From positions 682,001 through 746,000 of the forward strand of contig NZ_CP087998.1 of assembly GCF_021044585.1 (NCBI RefSeq): a DNA stretch of 64,000 nt, read 5' to 3'. Position numbers and translations under genes: made by a program. Origin of the DNA: Sulfurimonas sp. HSL-3221. Its GTDB lineage: Bacteria > Campylobacterota > Campylobacteria > Campylobacterales > Sulfurimonadaceae. The notes under the pieces were generated by a model. It was not told where the DNA came from. It saw only the letters and a list, made by a program, of their open reading frames with translations, and did no database searches. Shown piece after piece: positions 19,470 through 28,709 of the stretch. Position 1 is the first letter of the stretch. Every line of letters starts with the position of its first letter.

Positions 19470-19915
19470 TATGCACCTACGATGTCGAGGTGCAGTAGCG
19501 CATGGATGCCGTGGCCGAGTTTGAGGTCGACCTCGTGCTTCCCGGTCATTTTGATCGCTTTTTTGGCTTCAATGTGCTTTTTGTCGATGGTGATGCCGTG
19601 CCCATCCTCGAGCGCTTTGGCGATGTCATCTTTGGTGACGGCGCCGAAGAGGTGGCCGGTGTCGCCCAGTTTCTTCGCGATTGTCACCTCCAGGGCTTCG
19701 AGCTTCGCTTTCATGGCGGTGAGGTCGGCGATCTCCTGGGCCTCGTTCGCGGCGGCCTGGCGTTTTGCCTCCTCCCATTCCGCGATCACGTCGTCGGTGG
19801 CATGCTTGGCAAACCCTTTGCCGATCAGGAAGTTCTTGCCGTAGCCGTCTTTGACCTCTTTAACCTCGCCGGCTTTGCCGAGGCTTTTGACATCTTTGAT
19901 CAACAGTACTCTCAT
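19469..19915 (-). CDS. rplI: Large ribosomal subunit protein bL9
   Basis: Ribosomal protein bL9, 148 residues. The N-terminal RNA-binding domain has [19 protein letters not shown] and [14 protein letters not shown] long connecting helix rich in Ala/Glu/Lys leads to the C-terminal domain. A purine-rich ribosome site precedes the ATG. The stop shares one base with the hslV start, so ribosomal and protease genes are coupled. Confidence 0.97.
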   Translation of the reverse strand: MRVLLIKDVKSLGKAGEVKEVKDGYGKNFLIGKGFAKHATDDVIAEWEEAKRQAAANEAQEIADLTAMKAKLEALEVTIAKKLGDTGHLFGAVTKDDIAKALEDGHGITIDKKHIEAKKAIKMTGKHEVDLKLGHGIHALLHLDIVGA

Positions 19916-19931
19916 CTCTTCTCCTTGTGTT

Positions 19932-20660
19932 TCAGCGTTCGAGTTCGCCGCCGTAAGCGACGATCCCGTAGGTCAGGTTACCGACGTTTTCAAATCCCAT
20001 GTCACTGAGGATGCGCTGGCAGTGCGCACTCCGGCTGCCGACATGGCAGTAGACGATCAGCTTCTCTTTTTTGGAGAGCTTTGCGCTCTCCAGGGTGTCG
20101 CAGAAGCTGCTGGTGGGGATAAGGCGGTCGGCGCCCTTGATATGCCCCATCTGCCACTCCATGTGTTCGCGCACGTCGATCAGTTTGAAATCGACCATGC
20201 CGAGCATTCTCCCTTCGAGAAGGGCGGTGAGCTCGTCACCGTCGAACTGCTCTTTTTGAAGCAGCAGAGCGCACTCTTCGGCACTGAGTCCTCGGGAGTG
20301 CTGGTGAACGACCTCTTCGATCTCCTCTTCGCTTCGGTGCTGGGCGGCATATGCGGGGGTGCAGAAGATCTGGCAGTGGCAGACCCCGTCTTCGGGGATC
20401 TCTTTCTCGATGGCCGGCTTACAGGGGCAGATGCGGTCCTGCTCTTTGTCGCCGGTGACGAAGAAGCAGGGGCAGTAACGCTTACCATGCATCAGTTTGT
20501 TGCGCGTCAGCCCCAATTGGATGCCGTCGTTGATCTCCGCATCGGGGTTGTAAGACCAGCCGAACTGCTCAACGACTTTGTCCGTAAAACGGATCGTCCG
20601 CTCGAGCTCGCTCTGGAATTCGTCAGAGTTGATATCGATCTTCGTAATTCCGCCGGCCAT
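19932..20660 (-). CDS. Ferredoxin-thioredoxin reductase catalytic-like domain fused to rhodanese
   Basis: Two-domain protein of 242 residues. Residues about 10-110 carry the Cys pattern of the catalytic beta chain of ferredoxin-thioredoxin reductase, here CPC-X12-CPC-X13-CHC, expected to hold a [4Fe-4S] cluster beside a redox disulfide. Residues about 150-242 form a rhodanese domain with YCHVGSRSAHC, where the first Cys is the likely persulfide-carrying nucleophile. No separate FTR variable-chain gene is seen nearby. It may move electrons or sulfur between ferredoxin, thiols and persulfides; the substrate is unknown. It lies between argG and rplI on the same strand. Confidence 0.8.
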   Translation of the reverse strand: MAGGITKIDINSDEFQSELERTIRFTDKVVEQFGWSYNPDAEINDGIQLGLTRNKLMHGKRYCPCFFVTGDKEQDRICPCKPAIEKEIPEDGVCHCQIFCTPAYAAQHRSEEEIEEVVHQHSRGLSAEECALLLQKEQFDGDELTALLEGRMLGMVDFKLIDVREHMEWQMGHIKGADRLIPTSSFCDTLESAKLSKKEKLIVYCHVGSRSAHCQRILSDMGFENVGNLTYGIVAYGGELER

Positions 20661-20672
20661 AACGGTTTCCTT

Positions 20673-21887
20673 CTACTGTTTGCGCGCTTTGCCCGCGATA
20701 ATGAAGCGCAGGGCGTTGAGCTTGATGAAGCCGTTGGCGTCTTTCTGGTCGTAGACCGCGTCCTCTTCGAAGGTACAGTATTCCGGGTTGAACAGCGACT
20801 GTTCGGAGCTGCGGCCGACGACGATGACGTTGCCCTTGTAGAGCTTCAGGCGGACCGTCCCTTCAACGTTCTCCTGGGTCTTGTCGATGGCGGCCTGGAG
20901 CATCTCGCGCTCCGGTGCGAACCAGTAGCCGTTGTAGATCAGTTTCGCGTAGCGCGGCATCAGCTCGTCTTTGAGGTGCGCCTCTTCGCGGTCGAGGGTG
21001 ATGGACTCGATGGCGCGGTGCGCTTTGAGCATGATCGTACCGCCCGGCGTTTCGTAACAGCCGCGGCTCTTCATCCCGACGTAGCGGTTCTCGACGATAT
21101 CGGCGCGGCCGATACCGTGTTTGCCCGCCAGCTTGTTCAGGGTCTCGAGCATCGTTGCCGGGGAGAGGGCTTCACCGTTCAGGCTGACCGGGTCGCCGTT
21201 TTTATAGCCGATCTCGATGTACTCAGGCTCGTCCGGTGCCGTCTCCGGGGAGACGGTCCAGCGCCACATATCTTCTTCGGGTTCCGCAGCGGGATCTTCA
21301 AGGATGCCCCCCTCGTAGGAGATGTGCAGGAGGTTGGCGTCCATGGAGTAGGGGGATTTTTTCCCGCTTTTCTCGATCTTGATGCCGTGCTTCTCGGCGT
21401 AGGCGAGCAGCTTTTCGCGGGAGTTGAGGTCCCATTCGCGCCACGGGGCGATGATGGTGAGGCTGCTGTTCTGGCCGAGGTAGCCCAGTTCGAAGCGGAC
21501 CTGGTCGTTCCCTTTGCCGGTTGCGCCGTGGCTGACGCCGTCGGCGCCGGTGATCTTGGCGATCTCCGCCTGGCGCTTGGCGATCAGCGGACGGGCAATG
21601 GAAGTGCCCAGAAGGTATTCGCCTTCGTAGATGGCGTTGGCGCGGAACATCGGGAAGACGTAGTCGCGGACGAACTCTTCGCGCAGGTCGTCGATAAAGA
21701 TGTTTTCAGGTTTGATACCGAGGCTGAGCGCCTTCTGGCGTGCCGGTTCGACCTCTTCGCCCTGGCCGATATCGGCGGTAAAGGTGACGACTTCGCACTG
21801 GTACTCATCCTGCAGCCACTTGAGGATGACGCTGGTGTCCAGGCCGCCGGAGTAGGCCAAAACGACTTTTTTGACTTCTTTTTTCAT
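20673..21887 (-). CDS. argG: Argininosuccinate synthase
   Basis: Joins citrulline and aspartate with ATP in arginine biosynthesis; 404 residues, the usual length. The PP-loop AYSGGLDTS is at about 11-19. [23 protein letters not shown] and the [11 protein letters not shown] segment are also typical. The ATG at 21887 has AAGGA 9 nt upstream and a TAAAAT about 35 nt upstream as a possible -10. It heads the minus-strand run with the FTR-rhodanese gene 12 nt downstream. Confidence 0.97.
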   Translation of the reverse strand: MKKEVKKVVLAYSGGLDTSVILKWLQDEYQCEVVTFTADIGQGEEVEPARQKALSLGIKPENIFIDDLREEFVRDYVFPMFRANAIYEGEYLLGTSIARPLIAKRQAEIAKITGADGVSHGATGKGNDQVRFELGYLGQNSSLTIIAPWREWDLNSREKLLAYAEKHGIKIEKSGKKSPYSMDANLLHISYEGGILEDPAAEPEEDMWRWTVSPETAPDEPEYIEIGYKNGDPVSLNGEALSPATMLETLNKLAGKHGIGRADIVENRYVGMKSRGCYETPGGTIMLKAHRAIESITLDREEAHLKDELMPRYAKLIYNGYWFAPEREMLQAAIDKTQENVEGTVRLKLYKGNVIVVGRSSEQSLFNPEYCTFEEDAVYDQKDANGFIKLNALRFIIAGKARKQ

Positions 21888-22014
21888 GGATATATGTCCT
21901 TGAAGGATAATTATGATGCCGCGATTTTAGCGCAGTTTAGATGACGACGAGGTAAAGGGCACCCGGGTTCGGGTGGGGGACCTGCTATACTTTTGAAAAA
22001 GTTTGGAGCTCCGG

Positions 22015-22266
22015 ATGCCAAGTTTTGCCATTATCGGCGGTCTTTTGCTCAATGTCGGCGCCTTTTTGACCTACCGCGGGAAGATCTTCGAAGCGGTGTG
22101 GGCCTACCTGGTGGCGGACCTCTGCTGGATCGCGATGGCCTGGGAACGCAATGATGGCTGGGGCATGCTCTTTATCGCCATAGGCATCGCCTTCGGGCTG
22201 CTGGCCTTTCGGCGGATGCACCGGGGGGACATGGAAAAATCACTGAACAAGGATGAACGTGGCTGA
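22015..22266 (+). CDS. Small membrane protein, unknown function
   Basis: Hypothetical protein of 83 residues with three short hydrophobic stretches (MPSFAIIGGLLLNVGAF, VWAYLVADLCWIAMAW and MLFIAIGIAFGLLAF) and a charged C-terminus, so probably an integral membrane protein. The ATG at 22015 is preceded by GGAG at 6 nt; a TTG at 22003 is an alternative. It overlaps the next small gene by 14 nt. I do not recognise the family. Confidence 0.65.
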   Translation: MPSFAIIGGLLLNVGAFLTYRGKIFEAVWAYLVADLCWIAMAWERNDGWGMLFIAIGIAFGLLAFRRMHRGDMEKSLNKDERG

Positions 22267-22558
22267 TACGATGCTATACGAGGCGCAGGGACTGCAGCTC
22301 GACCTCTCCAAAATCACCCGTCTCTACCCGGCGGCGATCGTCGAGGGGGGCGGTGCCGAGGCCCAGGTCTCCCTGGAGTGGGCGGATTTGAAAAAAGACG
22401 AAGTGAAGATCGCGGAGTACGTCCTCGTCTTTGACTTCGACCCCCCCGGAGAGGTCCCGGCCCAGCGCAAACTGCTCCATTTCGAGACGAAAGCGGCGCT
22501 CTTCGAGACGATGCAGACCCTCTCCGATATCTTCGAAAAGGCCTACAAGGGGGCTTAG
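22253..22558 (+). CDS. Small cytoplasmic protein, unknown function
   Basis: Hypothetical protein of 101 residues, acidic, without signal or membrane segment, with a predicted beta-rich centre (EVKIAEYVLVFDFDPPGE) and a helical end (ALFETMQTLSDIFEKAYKG). It overlaps the preceding small membrane-protein gene by 14 nt, so both are probably one transcript. An in-frame ATG at 22271 is an alternative start. The stop overlaps the convergent envC-like gene by 4 nt. Confidence 0.65.
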   Translation: MNVADTMLYEAQGLQLDLSKITRLYPAAIVEGGGAEAQVSLEWADLKKDEVKIAEYVLVFDFDPPGEVPAQRKLLHFETKAALFETMQTLSDIFEKAYKGA

Positions 22559-23769
22559 CGGATTACCTGAAGCGGGTCGATGTGGTAGTTTTTCTGGGTC
22601 ACTTCGAACATCAGTTCATCGTTCACGCGGCCGATGACGCTCCCTTTTTTGAGACGTTTGCCTTTCTGGACCGTCGGGGCGATCTGGTCGAGGTGGGCGT
22701 AGATGGTATGCAGTCCGCCGGAGTGCTCGATAATGACGACGTTCTCCAACATCGGCGTCTCCTGGGCAAGAATAACCTTGCCGTTGAAGACGGCCTTGAC
22801 TTTGGCGTTGGGGCTTTTTGGCTGCAGGGAGACCGACTCGTTGAAGATCTTGATCTTGTAGATCGGGTCGGTGTAGGTGCCGTAGCGCTTCAGGACCGTG
22901 TACGCATCGAGTGGTGCGATTGTCTTTGAACCGCGGTAGCGGCGGGTCCGCGCTTTGTGGTAGCTGCTGCCGACGGAACGGACGTCGGGAACCTCTTTGG
23001 AAGCCAGCAGCGCTTCGTTGCGCTTCTCCTCCTGGCGCGCGGCCGCTTTTTGCGATTCGCTCTCCTGGATGATGTGCAGTTGGGCCAGGGTCTCTTTCAG
23101 GGCGGACTTCTGCGCCAGGATCTTTTTGATCTCTTTCTTATAGCGGCTCTTCTTCGTCTGCAGGTCGCCCAGGGCCTTTTCATTCGTCTGTTTGGCTTTT
23201 TGGAGGTCGCGTTTTTCCTGTTCGATCGAAGCGATGTCCGTTTTGAGCCTTGCTGTTTTTGCCGTCAGTTGCTTCAGGGCGGCTTCGTTCGCGCGGTAGT
23301 CATTCCCGAGCTTTTTGATCTGTTCTTTGGTCTGTGCGTTCAACGCGCTAAAAACCGCCTCGCCGATGACCGCGTCGGGGGAGAGAGTGTTGCTGTCCTC
23401 CTGGATCATGGTGAGCGAGACGATGCGCGCCATAAGGTCGGCGAGGTCGTCGCGCAGTTTTTTGCGGTTGGCCTCGAGGGTCTGCTGCGTTTCGGCGAGC
23501 GTGACCAGTTCATCCTTGGCACCGGAAAGGATGGTGGCCTTGCCCTGCAGTGCCGACTCGAGGGATTCGATCTTCTTCTGCTGGGTCAGAACGGTCCGCT
23601 TTTTTTTCAGGATCGCCTTGGCGGTCTTGGCCATCTTGGCATTGACCGAGGCGTAGTTGCGGTCGAAAGAGCTGAGACTTTTGGAGGTCTCGTCGATTTT
23701 GTCGTCGATGCTCTTGGCCGCCACGGCGGCGGTCAGCAGCACGAAAAGCAGAAGGGCGGCCCGGATCAT
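22555..23769 (-). CDS. envC: EnvC-like murein hydrolase activator (M23/LytM domain)
   Basis: Exported protein of 404 residues: signal peptide (about 1-18), long coiled coil (about 25-260, KSIDDKIDETSKSLSSF onward) and a C-terminal LytM domain (about 290-404). The LytM domain looks degenerate: the HxxxD metal motif is not evident and the usual HxH second motif reads LMFEV. This fits EnvC-type activators of amidases rather than active endopeptidases. The ATG at 23769 overlaps the ftsX stop by 4 nt. FtsEX would control it across the membrane during septum splitting. C. jejuni has the same neighbour order. Confidence 0.85.
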   Translation of the reverse strand: MIRAALLLFVLLTAAVAAKSIDDKIDETSKSLSSFDRNYASVNAKMAKTAKAILKKKRTVLTQQKKIESLESALQGKATILSGAKDELVTLAETQQTLEANRKKLRDDLADLMARIVSLTMIQEDSNTLSPDAVIGEAVFSALNAQTKEQIKKLGNDYRANEAALKQLTAKTARLKTDIASIEQEKRDLQKAKQTNEKALGDLQTKKSRYKKEIKKILAQKSALKETLAQLHIIQESESQKAAARQEEKRNEALLASKEVPDVRSVGSSYHKARTRRYRGSKTIAPLDAYTVLKRYGTYTDPIYKIKIFNESVSLQPKSPNAKVKAVFNGKVILAQETPMLENVVIIEHSGGLHTIYAHLDQIAPTVQKGKRLKKGSVIGRVNDELMFEVTQKNYHIDPLQVIR

Positions 23770-24578
23770 ACCTCTTCTTTGTGCCCCATGACGATCATGG
23801 AAGCGAGCAGGATGGAGAGGGAGATGGCCACGCCCGTGAGCAGCGGCACGTCGTGCAGCGGCTGGAAGAGCGTCGGTTGCAGCTGTACGAGGGAGAGGAG
23901 CTGAGCCATCCAGCCGTAGTGGTCGACGAGGACAAAGACGGTCGTCGCCAGCAGCGAAGCGATCACGGCATCGACGATGGCCAGGCGGAAGAGGACGGCC
24001 GATCGCAGCCAGACCGGGGCACCGAAGAGGGCCATGATGTTCATCCGTTCGCGGTGCTGGAACTGCCACAGGCGCATCTCTTTGATGATGAGCAGCGAGG
24101 TGACGAGGAGGACGACGGCCGCCAGGACGCTGACAACGTTCTTGAAAAGCTGCAGCAGCCGGTAGACGGTGTCATGCTGCTGCGCAAAGGTCTCGACGCG
24201 GCTGATGGCCCGATCGCGCAGCAGCCTCTTTCCCAGTTCCCGCGCCTCGTCCGGGGTGATGAAGTGGGCCATCCGGAGCCGGTAGAAGTGCGGAAGGTTC
24301 AGCGTCATCAGGTTGATCTGGGAGTCCCCGGTCTGCTGCTGGAGCTGCTGCAGCACCCGGGCGGGCGAGAGGGGTTCAACGGCGCTGATAGCATCGTCGA
24401 TGCCCTGGAAAAAGGCGAGGGAGAGGTTGTTGTCGCTGACGACGACGATGCCGTAGTTGTCCCCCAGGCGCTGTTCGTACGCCCCGATGACCCGCTCCAG
24501 GCTCAAAAAGAGCTGCAGGGTGATGAGGATGGAAAAGAGCGCCGTGATCAGCGAAAAGTGGCTTTTAAGAGACTTCAT
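23766..24578 (-). CDS. ftsX: Cell-division ABC transporter permease-like protein FtsX
   Basis: Integral membrane partner of FtsE, 270 residues. There is an N-terminal membrane helix (about 10-28), an extracytoplasmic domain of about 110 residues, then three hydrophobic segments in the C-terminal half (VVSVLAAVVLLVTSLLI, a middle one near 200-220, and VAISLSILLASMIVMG). The ATG at 24578 is chosen because GGAG lies 6 nt upstream; a TTG at 24596 is possible. It overlaps ftsE by 14 nt and the envC-like gene by 4 nt, so all three are coupled. Confidence 0.88.
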   Translation of the reverse strand: MKSLKSHFSLITALFSILITLQLFLSLERVIGAYEQRLGDNYGIVVVSDNNLSLAFFQGIDDAISAVEPLSPARVLQQLQQQTGDSQINLMTLNLPHFYRLRMAHFITPDEARELGKRLLRDRAISRVETFAQQHDTVYRLLQLFKNVVSVLAAVVLLVTSLLIIKEMRLWQFQHRERMNIMALFGAPVWLRSAVLFRLAIVDAVIASLLATTVFVLVDHYGWMAQLLSLVQLQPTLFQPLHDVPLLTGVAISLSILLASMIVMGHKEEV

Positions 24579-25236
24579 AGACGTCTCCGTGCTCAATATG
24601 GTAGTGCTTGTATTTGATCCCCAGCGTCTCGGGGATGTGGTGGGTGACGACGACGACGGTCGCTTCGAGCTGGGTGTTGGCCCCCTCGAGAAGGTTCCAG
24701 ATCACCTTGGAAGAGTACTCGTCCAGGTTCCCCGTCGGTTCATCCGCGAGGATAAGGATGGGGTTGTGGGCGAGGGCGCGTGCCATGGCGACGCGCTGCT
24801 GCTCGCCCCCGCTCAGCTCCATGGGGTACTTGCCCCGCTGGTGGGTAAGTTTGACGTGGCCGAGAAGCTTCTCCACCTGCATCTCGCTGATGTCGCGGGC
24901 GTAGCCGTTGATGAGCAGCGGGAGCATGACATTCTTTTCGATCGTCCACTCTTTGACAAGCTTGTAGTCCTGGAAGACGATGCCGACGTGGCGGCGCAGG
25001 AAGTTGAGTTTCTTCGTATGGATATTGTCCATGTCGACCCCGCCGACGGTGAGGTTGCCCGAGAGCATAGGGAGAGCGCCGAAGAAGGATTTCAGCAGGG
25101 TGGACTTGCCGCTCCCGCTGGCCCCGGTGATGAAAACGAAGCTCCCCGAGTCGATCGCGAAGGTCGCCTTGGAGATGATCGTTTCATGCTTGCCGTAGCC
25201 CAGGGAGAGGTTGTCGGCGATGATGATCTTATCCAT
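24565..25236 (-). CDS. ftsE: Cell-division ATP-binding protein FtsE
   Basis: ABC ATPase of 223 residues that drives FtsX to activate septal peptidoglycan hydrolysis. Walker [11 protein letters not shown]-loop [11 protein letters not shown] signature [15 protein letters not shown] and Walker [14 protein letters not shown] are all intact. The start overlaps the trmB stop by 8 nt. Placement with ftsX and an EnvC-like gene supports the division role over a generic ABC exporter. Confidence 0.93.
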   Translation of the reverse strand: MDKIIIADNLSLGYGKHETIISKATFAIDSGSFVFITGASGSGKSTLLKSFFGALPMLSGNLTVGGVDMDNIHTKKLNFLRRHVGIVFQDYKLVKEWTIEKNVMLPLLINGYARDISEMQVEKLLGHVKLTHQRGKYPMELSGGEQQRVAMARALAHNPILILADEPTGNLDEYSSKVIWNLLEGANTQLEATVVVVTHHIPETLGIKYKHYHIEHGDVYEVS

Positions 25237-26401
25237 GCAGGGCCTCGATCAGGAGCTGATGCGCGCGGGCGTTCGTCCGGGAGCGCACCGGCGGTGTCGG
25301 GAGGTAGCGCGGCGCATCGCCGAGGATCAGATAGAGATGCTCGGGACGGGCGTAGGGGCCCATGGAGAGGCGGAACATGGCGCGGTCGTCGTCGGTGCGG
25401 TAGAGGCGCTCGAAGTGCACGAACCCTTCGTCAAAACGCAGCGTGGAGCCGTTGAGGGCTTCGAGGCGTTCATGGTCGGGTGCGATGGCGTCGAAAACGA
25501 AGGGGGCGATCGCCTCCAGCGGTCCGGAAAGCTCTTCGTTGTGCATCAGTACGTCGTAGATGTTCTTCTCCATCCGGCGCCAGCGGTCCTCGTACTTGCT
25601 GCTGACCTCCAGGGCGCGGTTCTTGTAGATCTCGATATGGTTCTGGTTCAGGGCCATAAAGGTCTCGAAACTGTAGGCGAAGTAGTTGTCGCTGTCGGTA
25701 CGCAGTTCCAGTTTCCCTTCGGGTTTCAGCACCCGGATGCTCTCGGCGATGAAAGCTTCCCCGATGACGCGGCGCTGGGGTTTCTTGTCCCAGGGGACGG
25801 GAAAGTGGACGTAGATGCGCCCGGCAAGGTTGGAGGGGACGAGTTCCAAAAAGAGGCGGGCGTCATAGTCGAGCAGCAGGAGATTGTCAAGCTGCTGGAT
25901 ATTGATCTGTTTGAGCACCTGCTCGATGGAGGGCTTGTGGATCTCGATCCCGATAAAGAGGACTTCCGGGTTCGCCTTGGCCTGGTGCAGCAGGTGGCGG
26001 CCGGAACCGAAGCCTACCTCGATGCGGATCTCACGGTCGGTGGGAAAGTTGCGCTCGAAATCGTGGATGGACCAGAGCGCGCTGTCGTTGCCCAGGTGCA
26101 TGTTTGCTTCGCCGCTGTCGACGTTCGAGGCGAGGACCTCCAGTCCGACGAGCCCCGCATAGGCCTGAAGGGCGCGCTTGACATAGTGGGTGGCCGAGGG
26201 GCGGGAGATCTTGTCCGCTTTGAGCAGGGTTTTGTCCGGCAGCCGCTTGAGCAGCAGGAAGAACTCTTTCTCGCCGATGGAAGCGGCGATCAGCTTTTCA
26301 TCGTCGTGGAGGGTATTCTCCGCCATATAGTGAAAGGTGACGCCGTCCGCGGCCGCGGGGAAGGCCGGAGCCTTGAACGAAGCGATATGCAGGTGGGGCA
26401 T
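25229..26401 (-). CDS. trmB: tRNA (guanine-N7)-methyltransferase with extra N-terminal domain
   Basis: Makes m7G46 in tRNA using S-adenosylmethionine. 390 residues, well above the about 220-240 of E. coli TrmB. The methyltransferase core lies roughly at residues 140-300 with VGFGSGRHLLHQAKANPEVLFIG (split here: VGFGSGRH is the SAM loop), VHFPVPWDKKPQRRV and a late ELRTDSDNY. The additional ~130 N-terminal and ~90 C-terminal residues match the long form I know from Campylobacter. The ATG at 26401 lies 4 nt after the flpA-like stop; the longer frame to 26467 lies inside that gene. Confidence 0.9.
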   Translation of the reverse strand: MPHLHIASFKAPAFPAAADGVTFHYMAENTLHDDEKLIAASIGEKEFFLLLKRLPDKTLLKADKISRPSATHYVKRALQAYAGLVGLEVLASNVDSGEANMHLGNDSALWSIHDFERNFPTDREIRIEVGFGSGRHLLHQAKANPEVLFIGIEIHKPSIEQVLKQINIQQLDNLLLLDYDARLFLELVPSNLAGRIYVHFPVPWDKKPQRRVIGEAFIAESIRVLKPEGKLELRTDSDNYFAYSFETFMALNQNHIEIYKNRALEVSSKYEDRWRRMEKNIYDVLMHNEELSGPLEAIAPFVFDAIAPDHERLEALNGSTLRFDEGFVHFERLYRTDDDRAMFRLSMGPYARPEHLYLILGDAPRYLPTPPVRSRTNARAHQLLIEALHG

Positions 26402-26405
26402 CGGG

Positions 26406-27662
26406 TTACTGGCCCTCCAGGACGATGGTCTTGGACGCGGAGGGCTCAGACTTGAGGCCGTTGGCATCGACGGCGATCACCTTGTAGCTGTACTCCAGCC
26501 CCGGCGAAACGTTCACATCGGTGAAGCTTTCGGTCTTGATGTCGCGGATGACGTTCTCTTTGCTGTCGAACCATCCGCTGCGGGTCGTCTTGAGGAGTTC
26601 GAAAGCGACGGCGCGGGCATCTTTTGCCGTCCAGCGTACCACCACCGCTTTGTTGCGCAGTGCGAGGCCGGTCAGCTCCGGTACGGCTGGTGCCGCCATC
26701 GTCGTGCCTTCGGAAGGTTCGCTCGGCAGGCTTTCCAACTCATCCTTGTCGACGGCCGCGACCTTGTAGAAGTAGTGTGCCCCGTTTTCTTCGACCTTGT
26801 CCGTAAAAGCGGTTCTGTCGACTTTGGCGCGGTAGCTGTAGTAGCCGTCCTCGCGGTCGGCACGGTAGACCTTGTAGTAGACAATCCCTTTGTTGGGGGA
26901 GGGCTGCCACTGCAGGGCGACCTTGTGGATCGCACCCCGGCCGGCCGAGAGCTGCGACGGCGGCAGCGGGAGCGGCTTGGTCGCGACGGTCACGACGGCG
27001 GAGGGGAGGCTCTTCTCGCCGCTGAAAGTGCGGGCGAGGATGCGGTAGCGGTAGACGCTGTCGTCGTCAAGATCGTGGTCGATGTGTTCGGCGTGGAGGC
27101 GGCCGTCGATGCGGGCAATCCAGTGGAAGGATTTCTCGCCCGGATCGAGGCGTTCGATTTCATACCCCTCGACGCGCAGGTCCGGGTGGGGACGCCAGAG
27201 GAGCTTGGCACTGCGTGCGAGCTCTTTGGTCGCCGTGAAGTAGCTGACGGGCTCGGGGAGGCTCAGTGTTTTGGCGGCGACGGTGTTGTCGGGCATCGAT
27301 TCGCGCCCCTTGGCGTCGACGGTCGTGAAGCGGTAGCGGTAGGTCGTGGCGGGCTGCAGGCCGGCGTCGACGTAGTGGGTACGGAGGGTGTCGTCGATGA
27401 CGGCGATGCGGTAGAGTTTGTCATCCTCGCCGCCCGGGGTGTCGCGGTAGATATTTACGCCTTTGACCCGCGTGTCCTTGACCGGTTTCCACTCAAATGC
27501 GATGGCGGCGGTGTCGCTCAGGTAGCCGTTGATGCTGACCTGGGGCAGGGTGTTGTCGATAGCGACAGGTCCGGCGGGGGTGGGGCCTCCGACACAGCCG
27601 CTAATCAGCAGTGTCAGTGTCGAAAAGAGTGCCGATACGATCAGGGTCGAGCGTCTCATCAT
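26406..27662 (-). CDS. Fibronectin type III-repeat lipoprotein (FlpA-like)
   Basis: Predicted lipoprotein of 418 residues. The N-terminus has a lipobox LLISGC with the modified Cys near residue 24. The mature part is a series of about four fibronectin type III-like domains of roughly 95 residues, visible from repeated YRYRFTTVDAKG / YRYRILARTFSG / YFYKVAAVDKDE / YSYKVIAVDANG strands. The same gene lies between trmB and rluD in C. jejuni, where FlpA (Cj1279c) is described as a fibronectin-binding adhesin. The start (27662 or 27659) lies inside the 3' end of rluD, a 62-nt overlap. Confidence 0.87.
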   Translation of the reverse strand: MMRRSTLIVSALFSTLTLLISGCVGGPTPAGPVAIDNTLPQVSINGYLSDTAAIAFEWKPVKDTRVKGVNIYRDTPGGEDDKLYRIAVIDDTLRTHYVDAGLQPATTYRYRFTTVDAKGRESMPDNTVAAKTLSLPEPVSYFTATKELARSAKLLWRPHPDLRVEGYEIERLDPGEKSFHWIARIDGRLHAEHIDHDLDDDSVYRYRILARTFSGEKSLPSAVVTVATKPLPLPPSQLSAGRGAIHKVALQWQPSPNKGIVYYKVYRADREDGYYSYRAKVDRTAFTDKVEENGAHYFYKVAAVDKDELESLPSEPSEGTTMAAPAVPELTGLALRNKAVVVRWTAKDARAVAFELLKTTRSGWFDSKENVIRDIKTESFTDVNVSPGLEYSYKVIAVDANGLKSEPSASKTIVLEGQ

Positions 27663-28584
27663 CCAGTGTCTCCGTAGCGAAATGCGACTGCAGCCTCTCT
27701 GTGAGCGCCGCGGGAAGCGGGGCCGCAAAACGCATTGCCTCTCCCGTCCGCGGATGGGTGAAGTAGAGCGTATAGGCGTGCAGCAGAATACGTTGGATTT
27801 TATCGGGATTGCTCTTAATGCCGTATAAATGGTCGCCGAGGATATGGCGGCTGAAACTTTCCAGGTGGACGCGGATCTGGTGGGTGCGCCCCGTAAAGAG
27901 TTTGCAGGCGATCAGCTCCTCCTTTTCATCCTTGGAGAGCAGCAGCTTTTTGAAGAGGGTCTGTGCGCTCTTGCCGTGGGGAACGACGGCCATCTTGAGG
28001 CGGTTGTGGGGGCTGCGCCCGATCGGCTTATCGACCAGGGTGAGGTCCTCTTTGAGCGGCGGGGTGACGACGGCGAGGTAGTAGCGCCCCATGCTCTTGT
28101 CCTGGAGCTGTTTGGAGAGGGCGTCGTGGGCCTCGTTCGTTTTGGCGACGATCATGACGCCGCTGGTGCCTTTGTCGAGGCGGTGGACGATGCCGTGGCG
28201 CTCCTCGCCGCTGAGCGTCGAGAGGCGGATGTCGTGGTGTTTGAGCCAGTCGACGAGGGTCGGCTCCTTGACGCTGGGGGCGGGGTGGACGGTAAGGCCG
28301 CTGGGCTTGTTGATGATCAGCAGGTCGTCATCCTCATAGAGAATGGGCACGTCGAAATCGATGGGCTGCGCTTCCTCCGGCTCCATCTGCGGCAGCGTGA
28401 CCGTGACCTTTTCACCGGCTTTGAGCTTCACCCCCGGCTTGGCCGCCGCTTTGGCCTCGACGGCGACATGGCCGTTTTTGATGAGGTGGGCGATCTGATT
28501 GCGGGGTTCGCCCATCGCCTTCCCCAGAAAGGTGTCGAGGCGTTCGCCCCCGGCGGCTTCGAAAGTCAGGACAGTTGGCTGCAT
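27601..28584 (-). CDS. rluD: RluA-family 23S rRNA pseudouridine synthase
   Basis: Pseudouridine synthase of 327 residues. An S4-like RNA-binding domain at the N-terminus (GERLDTFLGKAMGEPRNQIA) is followed by the catalytic domain with HRLDKGTSGVMIVAKT, whose Asp is the catalytic residue, and LFTGRTHQIRVH. The ATG at 28584 is preceded by AAAGG. It is the first gene of the rluD-flpA-trmB-ftsE-ftsX-envC run. The exact rRNA site (RluD-type helix 69 or another) cannot be told from the sequence. Confidence 0.87.
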   Translation of the reverse strand: MQPTVLTFEAAGGERLDTFLGKAMGEPRNQIAHLIKNGHVAVEAKAAAKPGVKLKAGEKVTVTLPQMEPEEAQPIDFDVPILYEDDDLLIINKPSGLTVHPAPSVKEPTLVDWLKHHDIRLSTLSGEERHGIVHRLDKGTSGVMIVAKTNEAHDALSKQLQDKSMGRYYLAVVTPPLKEDLTLVDKPIGRSPHNRLKMAVVPHGKSAQTLFKKLLLSKDEKEELIACKLFTGRTHQIRVHLESFSRHILGDHLYGIKSNPDKIQRILLHAYTLYFTHPRTGEAMRFAAPLPAALTERLQSHFATETLDDETLDPDRIGTLFDTDTAD

Positions 28585-28709
28585 GGGAACCTTTGTTATA
28601 ATTTTGGCACTGGGCATTAAGCGCTGTGGCTAAAAGCTGGATGGGGACCCGTACCGCTCTTTTTTCTACACGTTTGACGCTGAACGCTTAACGCTTGAGA
28701 GGACGTGCC

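Noticed and set aside
19851-21944. 697-codon frame antisense to argG and the FTR-rhodanese gene
   Set aside because: It is rich in Val, Asp and Phe with no domain, and lies fully over two genes with intact catalytic motifs on the other strand.
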